Of a DNA stretch of 64,000 bases, positions 17,513 through 28,532 are shown one piece after another. Source of the stretch: Aeromicrobium sp. Leaf350 (GTDB lineage: Bacteria; Actinomycetota; Actinomycetes; Propionibacteriales; Nocardioidaceae); the NCBI RefSeq assembly GCF_916858655.1, contig NZ_CAKASL010000001.1:1054001-1118000 (forward strand), in the 5' to 3' direction. The notes under the pieces were generated by a model, which saw nothing but the letters and a program-made list of their open reading frames with translations, was not told where the DNA came from and searched no databases. The translations under genes were made by a program, and so were the position numbers. Within the stretch, counting starts at the first letter, position 1. Each line of letters starts with the position of its first letter.

Positions 17513-18381
17513 CGCTCGGCTCCCTCGGAGAGCGAGTCGCGGAGCGAGGCGGCGGCGTGCTCGTCGATGCGGGCGTCGCGGAGGGCGCGCTCGATCGTGG
17601 CCGCCGAGAGAGCGGTGTACGTGGCGGCGATCTCGCCACCGTCGTCCACGGCCGTGTGGATCGCGTCGAGGTGGGCCTCGACGGTGCGAGCGTCGCCACG
17701 GGCGACCGGACCGGTCAGAGCGGCGTCGCCATAGGCGAGCGTGTTGGTGACGGAGGCGCGCAGCAACGGCTCGAGCACGGCCGACGGGTCGGCGACGCCG
17801 ATCGAGCGCAGCAGGTCCATCGCCTGGTTCACGACCGTGACCACGTGGTTGGCGCCGTGCGCCAGGGCCGCGTGGTAGACGACGCGGTCGGCCTCGTCGA
17901 CCCACACGGGGGTGCCCCCGACGGCCAGGGCGAGCGCCTCGACCTCGGGGCGGTCCTCGTCGGCGGCCGTGAGGCCCATGACGCACGTGCGGTCGAGGTC
18001 GACGTCGCTGCCGGTGAACGTCATGGCGGGGTGGAAGGCGACCGTGCGGGCTCCGCGGTCCGCCAGGGAGGCGAGGACCGCGCGGCCGTGACGACCACTC
18101 GTGTGCAGGACCAGCTGGCCTTCGTGCACGTGAGGGGCGAGCTCGGCGGCGAGCTGCTCGAGCGAGTCGTCGGGCACGGCCAGCAGCACCAGGTCGGAGC
18201 GTCGCACGACCTCGGCGGGATCGAGCACGGGCACGCCGTGCAGCAACGTGCGGGCGCGGAGGAGCGACGCCTCGGAACGGGCGCTGACGGCGACGACATC
18301 GTGGCCGGCGGCACGCAGGCGTGCGCCGAGCACAGCGCCGACCCTGCCGGCGCCGACGATGCCCACACGGGCTCGCGACAT
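17509..18381 (-). CDS. Rossmann/DUF2520 oxidoreductase in pantothenate operon
   Basis: 290-residue protein with an N-terminal NAD(P)-binding Rossmann fold ([13 protein letters not shown], residues 8-20) and a C-terminal helical DUF2520 domain ([13 protein letters not shown]-like [10 protein letters not shown]). The arrangement resembles ketopantoate and F420-dependent reductases. It is first in the operon and translationally coupled to panC. No classical panE lies nearby, and DUF2520-type enzymes have been reported as alternative ketopantoate reductases (PanG) in other bacteria as far as recalled, so ketopantoate-to-pantoate reduction is a reasonable inference. The ATG at 18381 follows AAAGG. 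Confidence 0.8.
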   Translation of the reverse strand: MSRARVGIVGAGRVGAVLGARLRAAGHDVVAVSARSEASLLRARTLLHGVPVLDPAEVVRRSDLVLLAVPDDSLEQLAAELAPHVHEGQLVLHTSGRHGRAVLASLADRGARTVAFHPAMTFTGSDVDLDRTCVMGLTAADEDRPEVEALALAVGGTPVWVDEADRVVYHAALAHGANHVVTVVNQAMDLLRSIGVADPSAVLEPLLRASVTNTLAYGDAALTGPVARGDARTVEAHLDAIHTAVDDGGEIAATYTALSAATIERALRDARIDEHAAASLRDSLSEGAER

Positions 18382-18534
18382 GGTTGGTGCCTTTCGTTCC
18401 AGTCCCCGTTCGGGGTACCAGACAACTGACACGGTCAGTCTACGTCGGCCGCCGCACGGCGTCCCCGTGACCCCGGTCACCCGTGCCCCGGTGGTTGCGG
18501 GCCGTCCGACGGCTCGGGCGGTTACCGTCGAACC

Positions 18535-20169
18535 ATGGAGCGTGAACCGACACCCCTGGACCGTGTGGCCGAGGACTGGCTGGAGACGCTGCTCGAGCTG
18601 CAGCCCGAGTGGCACGTCGAGCTGGGTCGCCCGGGCCGAGAGGGCGAGTACGCCGACCACTCCCCCGACGGGCACGCCGCGCTCGCCGACGCGGCCCGGT
18701 CGACGCTGCAGACGGTCGCGGCGACCGACGCCGTGGACGAGGTCGACCGCGTCACGCGCCTCGAGCTCGAGCGCACCCTGGGGCTCGCGATCGAGCAGTT
18801 CGAGTCGGGCGAGTGGCGACGCGACCTCAACGTCATCGCGTCGCCGGCCCAGGGTCTGCGCGAGATCTTCGACCTCGTGCCGACCGAGACCGCAGAGGAC
18901 TGGAGCCACGTCGCCCGTCGCCTGCGCAACGTCCCGGCGGCCGTCGACGGCTACGTCGCGTCGCTGACCGACGGCATCGACCACGACCAGACCCCGGCGA
19001 TCCGCCAGGTCCGCGAGGTCCTCGAGCAGGTGCGCGAGCTCGCGGGGCCGGAGTCGTTCTTCGCGACCCTGGCCGGCCAGGGGCCCGACGCCCAGCGCGA
19101 CGACCTGTCCGCCGCCGCGGCGGACGCCGCTGCCGCCTACGCCCGCCTCGGTGAGTTCCTCGCGCACACCCTGGCGCCCGCCGCCCGCGAGCAGGACGCC
19201 GTCGGGCGCGAGGCGTACGCCCTCGCCTCGCGGTCGTTCGTGGGTCTGGAGGTCGACCTCGACGAGACCTACGCCTGGGGCGTCGAGGAGCTGCACCGGA
19301 TGGTCGAGGAGCAGGAGCAGGTCGCGCGCGAGATCGTGCCCGGCGGGTCGATCGCCGACGCCATCGCGGCGCTGGACGCCGACCCGACGCGGACTCTGCA
19401 CGGCACGGACGCCCTCCAGGCCTGGATGCAGGAGACCAGCGACGCCGCGCTCACGGCCCTCGACGGCACGCACTTCGACATCGCCGAGCCGCTGCACCGC
19501 CTGGAGTGCCGCATCGCGCCGACCCAGAACGGCGGCATCTACTACACGCCGCCGAGCGAGGACTTCGCCCGCGCCGGCCGGATGTGGTGGAGCGTGCCGC
19601 CCGGCGTGACGGAGTTCGGCACCTGGCGGGAGCGCACGACGGTCTACCACGAGGGCGTGCCCGGCCATCACCTCCAGTGCGGCGTCGCGGTGGCCGCCGC
19701 CGCCACGCTGAACGGGTGGCGCCGCATCAGCTGGAACTCGGGCCACGGCGAGGGCTGGGCGCTGTACGCCGAGCGCCTCATGGCCGACCTCGGCTTCCTC
19801 GACGACCCGGGCGACCGGCTCGGGATGCTCGACGCCCAGCGTCAGCGCGCCGCCCGCGTGGTCGTCGACATCGGCGTGCACCTGGGCCTGCCGAAGCCCG
19901 ACGGCTCGGGCCCGTGGCGCGGCGACGACGTGCTGCCCTTCATGCGTCAGCACATGCACATGGACGAGGGCTTCGTGCAGTTCGAGTCCAACCGCTACCT
20001 CGGCTGGGCGGGGCAGGCGCCCTCGTACAAGATCGGCGAGCGCGAGTGGACCCGCCTGCGCGACGACTGGGTGCGGGTCAACGGGTCCGACCTGAGGCGC
20101 TTCCACGCCGACGCCCTCGCGCTCGGCGGCGTCGGCCTCGGCACGCTCCGCCACACGCTCCTCAGCTGA
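18535..20169 (+). CDS. DUF885-family putative metallopeptidase
   Basis: 544-residue cytoplasmic protein with no signal peptide, of the DUF885 family, whose members look like zinc peptidases of the M32/carboxypeptidase-like helical fold. The metal motif HEGVPGHH is at residues 372-379 and the second conserved block GHGEGWALYAE at about 403-413. The QMHM-like C-terminal block (RQHMHMDEGF) is also typical. Natural substrates are unknown. The gene is alone and divergent from the pantothenate operon across 153 bp. Confidence 0.85.
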   Translation: MEREPTPLDRVAEDWLETLLELQPEWHVELGRPGREGEYADHSPDGHAALADAARSTLQTVAATDAVDEVDRVTRLELERTLGLAIEQFESGEWRRDLNVIASPAQGLREIFDLVPTETAEDWSHVARRLRNVPAAVDGYVASLTDGIDHDQTPAIRQVREVLEQVRELAGPESFFATLAGQGPDAQRDDLSAAAADAAAAYARLGEFLAHTLAPAAREQDAVGREAYALASRSFVGLEVDLDETYAWGVEELHRMVEEQEQVAREIVPGGSIADAIAALDADPTRTLHGTDALQAWMQETSDAALTALDGTHFDIAEPLHRLECRIAPTQNGGIYYTPPSEDFARAGRMWWSVPPGVTEFGTWRERTTVYHEGVPGHHLQCGVAVAAAATLNGWRRISWNSGHGEGWALYAERLMADLGFLDDPGDRLGMLDAQRQRAARVVVDIGVHLGLPKPDGSGPWRGDDVLPFMRQHMHMDEGFVQFESNRYLGWAGQAPSYKIGEREWTRLRDDWVRVNGSDLRRFHADALALGGVGLGTLRHTLLS

Positions 20170-20183
20170 GGCCCTCCCGCGGA

Positions 20184-20287
20184 TTCCCACGAGACCGTCG
20201 GAAACTTCGTGGGTTCACCCAGGAAGCCCGCATAGAGCGCATGAAGCTTGGTGCGCTCGATGCGTGATTCGAGCGGTCTCGTGGGAA
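20184..20287. repeat. Composite palindrome between DUF885 and DUF3180 genes
   Basis: Outer 14-bp perfect arms TTCCCACGAGACCG (20184-20197) and CGGTCTCGTGGGAA (20274-20287) enclose 76 bp with internal pairs: CCCACGA/TCGTGGG (20186-20192 with about 20206-20212) and GAGCGC/GCGCTC. It fills the convergent junction and encodes nothing. Probably a REP-like element or bidirectional terminator. Confidence 0.7.
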
Positions 20288-20296
20288 ACCGGGACC

Positions 20297-20800
20297 TCAG
20301 GTGGGGCTGGGGGTGGCCTTCGAGCGGGAGCCGTCGTCGTCCTCGTCCTCGTCGTCGTCCGTGGGGAGCCGGCAGGCACGCTCCATGAGGAGGCCCGCCA
20401 GCATCAGCAGGGCCGCGGCGACCGCGGCGCCGCCGCCGTGCAGCACACGGTCCCGACCGTTCGTGGTCTCCCACAGGTCGACGTACGCGAGCGCGAAGCC
20501 CGCGTAGCCGCCCAGGAAGAGGGCACCCACGCGGGACGACGCGTGGGCGAGGGCGAGGTGGAACAGCGCGCGGTCGGCGTTGACCCGTTGGTGGTCGCGA
20601 TGGACCGACTTCCAGGTCGACCACGCCACGACACCGACGATGCCGGCCGCGATGGCCAGCAGGGTCGCCGGACCCCAGGAGAGCAGCGGCACGTCGCCGC
20701 CGAGGCGCCGCACCAGCACCGGGAGCCCGGCACCGAGCAGCAGCCCGGCGCTGACCACGACGGCCAGCAGCCGGATCGAGGTGGGTCGGACTGACCTCAT
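20297..20800 (-). CDS. DUF3180 membrane protein
   Basis: 167-residue integral membrane protein with four predicted helices (about residues 9-30, 41-60, 88-108, 120-140) and an acidic cytoplasmic tail (TDDDEDEDDDG). The family is actinobacterial and typically follows folK, as here. No function is established. It lies 24 bp downstream of folK and is probably the last gene of the ftsH-fol operon. Confidence 0.8.
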   Translation of the reverse strand: MRSVRPTSIRLLAVVVSAGLLLGAGLPVLVRRLGGDVPLLSWGPATLLAIAAGIVGVVAWSTWKSVHRDHQRVNADRALFHLALAHASSRVGALFLGGYAGFALAYVDLWETTNGRDRVLHGGGAAVAAALLMLAGLLMERACRLPTDDDEDEDDDGSRSKATPSPT

Positions 20801-20824
20801 GCCACGGCTCTCACGTCAGGGCTC

Positions 20825-21388
20825 TCAGAGGAGGATCTCGAGGTCCTCGCGCTTGACGACGCCGCTGGTGTCGACCCCGCCGATCAGGTCGGCGACAAAG
20901 CCCTGGCCGGGGATCTGGCCCTCCGGGTCGACCTCCAGCCACGGCACCAGCACGAAGCCGCGCTCGTGGGCGCGCGGGTGCGGGAGCTGCAGCGACTCGT
21001 CGTCGGCCACGCGGTCGCCGACGACGATGACGTCGACGTCGAGCGTGCGCGGGGCGTTCGGCTCGCTGCGCTCGCGACCGAAGGCGTCCTCGATGGCCAG
21101 CGCGCGGTCGAGCAGCGTGTGGACCGTGAGGGTCGTGTCGATCAGGACGACCGCGTTGAGGAACTTCTCGGAGCCGGCGGGGGCCTCGAAGGGCTCGGTC
21201 TCGTAGACCGAGGAGATCGCGACGACCTGCACCTCGGGGGTGTCCTCGAGCGCCGAGACGGCGCCCTGCAAGCGCGCGTGGCGGTCGCCCAGGTTCGAGC
21301 CGATCGCGATGACGGCCTGGCGGATGGGACGCATCCCGCCGGTCATGGTGTCGGCGTCCAGCACGTAGGGGGTGGGCGATTCGGTCAC
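20825..21388 (-). CDS. folK: HPPK, 6-hydroxymethyl-dihydropterin pyrophosphokinase
   Basis: Transfers pyrophosphate from ATP to 6-hydroxymethyl-7,8-dihydropterin in folate synthesis. The 187-residue protein contains AIGSNLGDR, the FLNAVV pterin block and the HPPK signature RTLDVDVIVVGD with its two magnesium-binding aspartates. The GTG at 21388 overlaps the folB stop (GTGA), giving an N-terminal extension of about 20 residues before the conserved core; an internal ATG eight residues before the core (MRPIRQAV) is an alternative. Confidence 0.93.
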   Translation of the reverse strand: MTESPTPYVLDADTMTGGMRPIRQAVIAIGSNLGDRHARLQGAVSALEDTPEVQVVAISSVYETEPFEAPAGSEKFLNAVVLIDTTLTVHTLLDRALAIEDAFGRERSEPNAPRTLDVDVIVVGDRVADDESLQLPHPRAHERGFVLVPWLEVDPEGQIPGQGFVADLIGGVDTSGVVKREDLEILL

Positions 21389-21765
21389 TGTCTGCTCCGC
21401 TCGATCGTGACGGCCACGTCGGTGAACGTGGGCGTGATGGGCGCGTTCGGCTTGTGCACCGTGACGCTCGCCCACTGCACGCGGGCGTCCGTCAGACACA
21501 AGTCCACCATACGCAGCGCCAGCGACTCAATGAGGTCCACAGGAGGACCCACGAGCACCGCGTGGATGCTGTCGGCGAGCTCTCCGTAGTGGACCGTCTC
21601 GGCCAGGTCGTCGGTGCGTCCGGCCGTCGTCAGGTCCAGCCCGAGCACGACGTCGACGACGAACTCCTGGCCGTCGCGGCGCTCGTGGTCGAACACGCCG
21701 TGGTGGCCGAAGCCGCGCAGTCCGGTCAGCTCGATGCGGTCCAGGCCCTCGGGGATCGCCATCAC
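21385..21765 (-). CDS. folB: Dihydroneopterin aldolase
   Basis: Cleaves dihydroneopterin to 6-hydroxymethyl-dihydropterin and glycolaldehyde. At 126 residues it is of usual length. Conserved features are LTGLRGFGHHGVFDHER at the start, DLAETVHYGELADSI, VDLIESLA with the active-site Glu, and the C-terminal VHKPNAPI containing the catalytic lysine. It overlaps the NTF2-like gene by 4 bp and folK by 4 bp. Confidence 0.95.
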   Translation of the reverse strand: MMAIPEGLDRIELTGLRGFGHHGVFDHERRDGQEFVVDVVLGLDLTTAGRTDDLAETVHYGELADSIHAVLVGPPVDLIESLALRMVDLCLTDARVQWASVTVHKPNAPITPTFTDVAVTIERSRQ

Positions 21766-22187
21766 TCCTCCTCGGTCGGCTCGGCGTCGAAGTCGATGAT
21801 CGGCGAGGCGTGGCGGGTGTGGAACTGCCAGCGCCCCTGCCGCAGCACCAGGATGCTGGTGCTCGTGACCTTGCCGCCGGCGAAGCTGTCAGGGCTCTCC
21901 AGCCCGTGCCCGGACAGGATGTTCTCGGTGCAGGTCACGATCGCCACCGCACCGTCGGACGTGTAGGCGGCCTGCACGTCGGTCAGGAAGAACTGCAGGT
22001 AGCCGGCCTGCGCCATGAGCATGGTCCAGGACCGCAGGATGCCCGACGTGCCGCGCACGGGCGTGGTGCCCGGGTGGGCGCAGGAGGTGTCGGGGCGGTC
22101 GATCCACAGCGCCGCCATCAGGTCGACGTCACCGGCCTCGATCGCCTCGTAGAAGCTGCGGTGCACGGCCAGCACGTCACCGCTCAT
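21762..22187 (-). CDS. NTF2/SnoaL-like protein inside the folate operon
   Basis: 141-residue protein of the NTF2-like (SnoaL/DUF4440) cone fold: VLAVHRSFYEAIEAGDVDLMAALW at the start, CAHPGTTPVRGTSGIL in the middle, and a terminal QGRWQFHTRHASPI strand. The fold serves enzymes and ligand-binding proteins alike, so no reaction can be read from it. It overlaps folP and folB by 4 bp each, a tight arrangement suggesting a folate-related role. One candidate is the unassigned dihydroneopterin phosphate dephosphorylation step, but that is speculation. Confidence 0.85.
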   Translation of the reverse strand: MSGDVLAVHRSFYEAIEAGDVDLMAALWIDRPDTSCAHPGTTPVRGTSGILRSWTMLMAQAGYLQFFLTDVQAAYTSDGAVAIVTCTENILSGHGLESPDSFAGGKVTSTSILVLRQGRWQFHTRHASPIIDFDAEPTEEE

Positions 22188-23047
22188 GGGGACGATCCTG
22201 CCAGGCGTGCCACGACCCGCACCGCATCGGCCGAGGGGCGGGCCTCGTGCACCCGCACGGCCCAGGCGCCGGCGCGGGCGGCCAGGGTCGAGAGCGCCGC
22301 CGTGGCGTCGTCGCGCCGGTCGGCCGGACGCAGGTCGTCGCCCTCGGCCAGCAGCTCGCCGAGGAAGCGCTTGCGGCTCGCCGCGACCAGCACCGGGTGC
22401 CCCAGCGCGGCGAAGGCCTCCAGCTCGGCCAGGACCGTCCAGTTCTGCTCGCCCGTCTTGGAGAAGCCGAGCCCGGGATCGACCACGATCCGGTCGGCGC
22501 GCACGCCCGCCTCGAGGGCGGCGTCGACCTGCCCCCGCAGCTCGGTCAGCACGTCACGGACCACGTCGTCGTAGTGCGTGTGGTCTCCGTGCTGCATCGC
22601 GGCGGAGTGCGCGCGCCAGTGCATCACGACGAACGGTGCACCGACCTCGGCGACCACCCGGAGCATGTCGGGGTCGGCGCGGCCCCCGGACACGTCGTTG
22701 ACCAGGGCGGCCCCCGCCTCCCACGCGGCCGCCGCCACCGAGGACCGCATCGTGTCGACCGAGACGGCCACGCCGTCGGCCACGAGGTCCCGGACCACCG
22801 GCACGACCCGCTCGAGCTCGGTCGCCTCGTCGACGCGGAGCGCGCCCGGTCGCGTCGACTCCCCGCCGACGTCGACCACGTCGGCGCCGTCGGCCACGAG
22901 CTGGCGCCCGCGCGCCACAGCGGCGTCCGCGTCGAGCCAGAGCCCGCCGTCGGAGAAGGAGTCGGGGGTGACGTTGACGACCCCCATCACGAGGGTGTGC
23001 GGGGCAGGCGGGTGACCGGCGATTCCGGGGAGGAGCGGCCGGCTCAC
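22184..23047 (-). CDS. folP: Dihydropteroate synthase
   Basis: Condenses p-aminobenzoate with the pterin pyrophosphate; the target of sulfonamides. The 287-residue TIM barrel has [47 protein letters not shown] and the SRKRFLG loop. The GTG at 23047 overlaps the folE stop (GTGA); an internal ATG at MGVVNVTP would lose about 19 residues. It lies between folE and the NTF2-like gene. Confidence 0.95.
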   Translation of the reverse strand: MSRPLLPGIAGHPPAPHTLVMGVVNVTPDSFSDGGLWLDADAAVARGRQLVADGADVVDVGGESTRPGALRVDEATELERVVPVVRDLVADGVAVSVDTMRSSVAAAAWEAGAALVNDVSGGRADPDMLRVVAEVGAPFVVMHWRAHSAAMQHGDHTHYDDVVRDVLTELRGQVDAALEAGVRADRIVVDPGLGFSKTGEQNWTVLAELEAFAALGHPVLVAASRKRFLGELLAEGDDLRPADRRDDATAALSTLAARAGAWAVRVHEARPSADAVRVVARLAGSSP

Positions 23048-23610
23048 GAGCCCTTGATGAGACCCATGGCCTCGGCGCGCGTGGCGGTCTCGCGCAGCTG
23101 TCCGCGCACCGCGCTGGTGATGGTCTTCGCGCCGCCCTTGCGGATGCCCCGCATCGTCATGCAGAGGTGCTCGGCCTCGATCACCACGATCACGCCACGC
23201 GGCGACAGCACCTCGGTGAGGGCGTCGGCGATCTGCGTCGTGAGCCGCTCCTGCACCTGCGGCCGGCGGGCGAAGACGTCGACGAGCCGGGCCAGCTTCG
23301 ACAGACCCGTCACGTTGCCCTCGGCCGCCGGGATGTAGCCGATGTGCGCGACACCGAAGAACGGCACGAGGTGGTGCTCGCACAGGCTCCACATCTCGAT
23401 GTCCTTGACCAGCACGAGCTCGTCGTGACCGACGTCGAACGTCGCGGTCAGGACCTCCGTGGGGTCCTGGTCGAGGCCCGCCACGAGCTCGCCGTACGAC
23501 CGGGCGACCCGAGCCGGCGTCTCGCGCAGGCCGTCGCGCTCCGGGTCCTCACCGATCGCGATCAGCAGCTCGCGGATCGCCGCCTCGGCGCGGGCGTGGT
23601 CGATCGCCAC
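23044..23610 (-). CDS. folE: GTP cyclohydrolase I
   Basis: First step of folate synthesis: GTP to 7,8-dihydroneopterin triphosphate. The 188-residue type IA enzyme has zinc ligands in SLCEHH (Cys77 and following His) and EHLCMTMRG, plus [17 protein letters not shown]. It starts at GTG 23610, 3 bp after the ftsH stop, so it belongs to the ftsH-folE-folP-NTF2-folB-folK operon. Confidence 0.95.
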   Translation of the reverse strand: MAIDHARAEAAIRELLIAIGEDPERDGLRETPARVARSYGELVAGLDQDPTEVLTATFDVGHDELVLVKDIEMWSLCEHHLVPFFGVAHIGYIPAAEGNVTGLSKLARLVDVFARRPQVQERLTTQIADALTEVLSPRGVIVVIEAEHLCMTMRGIRKGGAKTITSAVRGQLRETATRAEAMGLIKGS

Positions 23611-23613
23611 GCC

Positions 23614-25581
<1,968 letters not shown>

Positions 25582-25715
25582 GGGGCGTCAGCCCACCCTC
25601 TCCTCAGCGATCGACGGTAGGTGAACCGTACACGTGGGGCGGTCACGCATGACCAACGTCCGGGCACTTCGTCGGGTTCCTGCTGTGCGGCGTCTCGGCC
25701 CGGAACCTCAGGCCC

Positions 25716-26273
25716 TCAGCGGTACACGTGCTCGGCGAGGGTGCCGATGCAGCGCAGGTTGCGGTAGCGCTCGGCGTAGTCGAGGCCGTAGCCCACGACG
25801 AAGGCGTTCGGGATGTCGAAGCCGATGTACTTGACGTCGACCTCCATCTGGACGGCGTCGGGCTTGCGGAGCAGGGTCGCGATCTCGACCGAGGCGGGCT
25901 TGCGCGACCTCAGGTTGGCGACGAGCCACGACAGGGTGAGGCCCGTGTCGATGATGTCCTCGACGATCAGGACGTCGCGGCCGCTGATGTCGGCGTCGAG
26001 GTCCTTGAGGATGCGGACGACGCCGGAGCTCTTCGTGCCCGAGCCGTAGGAGGACACGGCCATCCAGTCCATCTCGACGTGGCGGTCGAGCGCGCGGGCG
26101 AGGTCGGCCATGACCATGACCGCACCCTTGAGCACGCCGACGAGGAGCACGTCACGGCCCTCGTAGTCGATCTGGATCTGCTGCGCCATCTCCTTCAGGC
26201 GAGCCTGGATCTGCTCCTCGGTGTAGAGGGTCTGGGTCGGATCGAGGTCGTCCTCGATGTGCTCACGGTCCAC
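25716..26273 (-). CDS. hpt: Hypoxanthine phosphoribosyltransferase
   Basis: Salvages hypoxanthine (and guanine) to nucleotides using PRPP. The 185-residue protein has [16 protein letters not shown] and the PRPP-binding signature [17 protein letters not shown], then the C-terminal [19 protein letters not shown] typical of this enzyme. The best start is GTG 26273, 20 bp after tilS, though its ribosome-binding site is weak. tilS-hpt-ftsH is a widely conserved order. Confidence 0.93.
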   Translation of the reverse strand: MDREHIEDDLDPTQTLYTEEQIQARLKEMAQQIQIDYEGRDVLLVGVLKGAVMVMADLARALDRHVEMDWMAVSSYGSGTKSSGVVRILKDLDADISGRDVLIVEDIIDTGLTLSWLVANLRSRKPASVEIATLLRKPDAVQMEVDVKYIGFDIPNAFVVGYGLDYAERYRNLRCIGTLAEHVYR

Positions 26274-26293
26274 GGGATCAGCGTGCCACAGCG

Positions 26294-27283
26294 TCAGGTG
26301 AGGGGCAGGGTCGGGACGAAGCGGAGCCGATCGGCCTCGCGGGTGCAGGTGACGCCGCCGGGCAGCTCGATGCGGCGGCCACCGCGCGGCGTCGTCACGA
26401 GCGAGTCGAGTCGGCCGACGTGCTCGGCGGTGGTCTCGCCGGGCGTCGCGCCGGCCGCGACCGCGAGGCGGTGCAGCACCCGCGTGCGGACTGCGGCGTG
26501 CTGGGCCGCGAGCTCGGCGATCGTGGGGTCGGGGTGCGCGTCGACCCACGCGGAGGTCAGCGCCTCCAGCAGCTCGAGGTCACGGCCGAGGTGGGTCGCG
26601 GTGCGGGCGAGGGCCTCGGCGACGCCTCCGTCGAGCACGTCCTCGAGCACGGGCATCACCTCGTGGCGCACGCGCACACGGCGGAAGCGCGGATCGGTGT
26701 TGTGCGGGTCGTGCCACGGGTCGAGGCCGAGGGTTGTGCAGATCGCCTCGGTCTCGGTCCTGCGCAGGCCGAGGAACGGGCGGCGGACGAGGCCGGAGCG
26801 AGGAGCCATGCCGGCGAGCGAACGAGCGCCCGAGCCGCGGCCGAGCCCGAGCAGGACCGTCTCGGCCTGGTCGTCGAGGGTGTGGGCCAGGCAGATCGCG
26901 ACGGCACCGGTCTCGCTCGCGCGCAGTTGGAGGGCCTGCAGGCGCGCGGTGCGGGCGGCGGCCTCCGGTCCGCCGTCGGCGCCCACGGTCACGCGGACCA
27001 CCTCGGCGCCCAGCCCGAGGGCGCGGCACTGCTCGGCGGCTCGCTCGGCGACGGCGTCGGACCCGGGCTGCAGCGCGTGGTCGACCGCCACGGCGCGGAC
27101 GTCCCAGCCGGCTCGAGGGCCGACGAAGGCGAGCGACGCGGCCAGCGCGAGCGAGTCGGCCCCGCCGGAGACGCCGACCAGCACGACACCGCCGGCGTCG
27201 ACGTCGGCCAGCGCGTCACGCACGGCGGCACGCCCCGCGGCCACCTCCGCCGCCAACCGCCCTACGCCCGAGCCCGCACTCAT
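26294..27283 (-). CDS. tilS: tRNA(Ile)-lysidine synthase
   Basis: Modifies C34 of the tRNA-Ile CAU anticodon with lysine and ATP, switching its decoding to AUA. The 329-residue N-type PP-loop ATPase has [10 protein letters not shown] at about residues 39-48, [10 protein letters not shown] and [22 protein letters not shown]. It is a short form without the long C-terminal domain, as in many actinobacteria. The ATG follows a GGAGG-like run. A repeat element lies immediately upstream. Confidence 0.94.
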   Translation of the reverse strand: MSAGSGVGRLAAEVAAGRAAVRDALADVDAGGVVLVGVSGGADSLALAASLAFVGPRAGWDVRAVAVDHALQPGSDAVAERAAEQCRALGLGAEVVRVTVGADGGPEAAARTARLQALQLRASETGAVAICLAHTLDDQAETVLLGLGRGSGARSLAGMAPRSGLVRRPFLGLRRTETEAICTTLGLDPWHDPHNTDPRFRRVRVRHEVMPVLEDVLDGGVAEALARTATHLGRDLELLEALTSAWVDAHPDPTIAELAAQHAAVRTRVLHRLAVAAGATPGETTAEHVGRLDSLVTTPRGGRRIELPGGVTCTREADRLRFVPTLPLT

Positions 27284-27304
27284 CCCCCCACCCTCCCAGA
27301 ATCA

Positions 27305-27460
27305 CCGCTCGCGAGTGAGCTTGTTAGGGGCGACGAGAGACTTTGTTGGTGGACAGGAGAGCCGTCGTCCACAGGGCCACCTCGTATCCACGAACAACGT
27401 CGCTCGTGACCACGAACAAGTTCACTCGCGAGGGGTAACAAGGTCTCTCGCGAGGGGTAC
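27305..27460. repeat. Modular palindromic repeat, copy 1
   Basis: About five modules related to CGAGAGACTTTGTTGG: two forward (27305-27326; 27331-27352) and three inverted (about 27392-27409, 27412-27432, 27437-27459). The last 23 bp (27437-27459) are identical to 32778-32800, and 19 bp (27334-27352) are identical to 32728-32746 in the second copy. It occupies nearly the whole gap between the DUF2342 gene and tilS, so it may also affect tilS expression. Confidence 0.8.
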
Positions 27461-27461
27461 G

Positions 27462-28481
27462 TCAGGGGGAGACGCGGGCGAGCCAGAGGGTGGGGTCGAG
27501 GACCTCGGCGTGGCTCGGGAGGGTCTCGGCGGACGTCCAGACGTCGTTGAAGCCCTCCATGCCCACCGCGTCGACGACGGCCCGCACGAACGCGGCGCCC
27601 TCCTGGTACTGCCGGAGCTTGCCCTCCATGCCGAGGACCTTGCGCAGGATGCGGTCGAGCGGACCGGCCGACTCGCGGCGCTGCGAGAACCGGCGCCGGA
27701 TCGTGGCGACGGTGGGCACGACCTCGGGGCCCACGCCGTCCATCACGACGTCGGCGTGACCCTCGAGCAGCGACATGACCCCGGTGGCACGCGCCACGAG
27801 GGCGCGCTGCTCGTCGCTCTGGAACAGCTCCTGGAACGACAGCTCGACCTCGCCACGCAGCGCCTTGCCGAGCTGCTCGGCGATGCGGCTCACCGCATCG
27901 GCGTCGGTCTGGTCGAGGAACTCCTGCACGATGCTGCGCAGGTGGTCGCGCAGCCACGGGTTCGCGGTGAACTGCACGCGGTGGGTCTCCTCGTGCAGGC
28001 AGACCCACAGACGGAAGTCCGACGGCACCACGCCGAGCTTGCGCTCGATCTGCACGATGTTCGGCGCGACCAGCAGGAGACGACCGGGCTCGCCGCCCGG
28101 GCCGGTCCAGAACGGGTCGAACTGTCCGAGCACCCGGCTCGACACGAGGGCGAGCACGGCTCCGAGCTCGGCGCCCGACACGGCGCCGCCGACCCGACGG
28201 GTCATCGCGTTGGTGCGTGCGTCGAGCTTCTCGAGCGTGGGACCGAGGAGCTCGGAGAACGAGCCGAGGTTGGCCTCGATCCACCGGGGCCGGTCGACGA
28301 CGAGCACGGGCGTCGCGTCGGTCGGCGCCGAGAGACCGGTGAACTCGCGGACCGGCAGCTGGGCACGGGCCGCGGCGACCCGCAGCTCCTCGACGACCTC
28401 GGCGGCCTCCGCCGGGGACACGTCGGGCCCGGGGCGGCTGAGTCGGGCACCCGTGGCGCGGGCGAGCCGCCAGTCGATCAT
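27462..28481 (-). CDS. DUF2342 zincin-like protein (F420-associated type)
   Basis: 339-residue actinobacterial protein of the DUF2342 family, often labelled zinc-dependent metalloprotease or coenzyme F420 biosynthesis-associated protein. The zincin motif HEETHRVQF lies at about residues 165-173, and a second conserved block LEGHADVVMDGVG supplies possible further ligands. The N-terminal IDWRLARATG is typical. No peptidase activity is established for the family as far as recalled. It is conserved next to tilS and dacB in actinobacteria. Confidence 0.85.
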   Translation of the reverse strand: MIDWRLARATGARLSRPGPDVSPAEAAEVVEELRVAAARAQLPVREFTGLSAPTDATPVLVVDRPRWIEANLGSFSELLGPTLEKLDARTNAMTRRVGGAVSGAELGAVLALVSSRVLGQFDPFWTGPGGEPGRLLLVAPNIVQIERKLGVVPSDFRLWVCLHEETHRVQFTANPWLRDHLRSIVQEFLDQTDADAVSRIAEQLGKALRGEVELSFQELFQSDEQRALVARATGVMSLLEGHADVVMDGVGPEVVPTVATIRRRFSQRRESAGPLDRILRKVLGMEGKLRQYQEGAAFVRAVVDAVGMEGFNDVWTSAETLPSHAEVLDPTLWLARVSP

Positions 28482-28532
28482 GACCTCAACCTACGGACAC
28501 CGGCCCAACCGCGCTCGACCAATCCCGGGATC

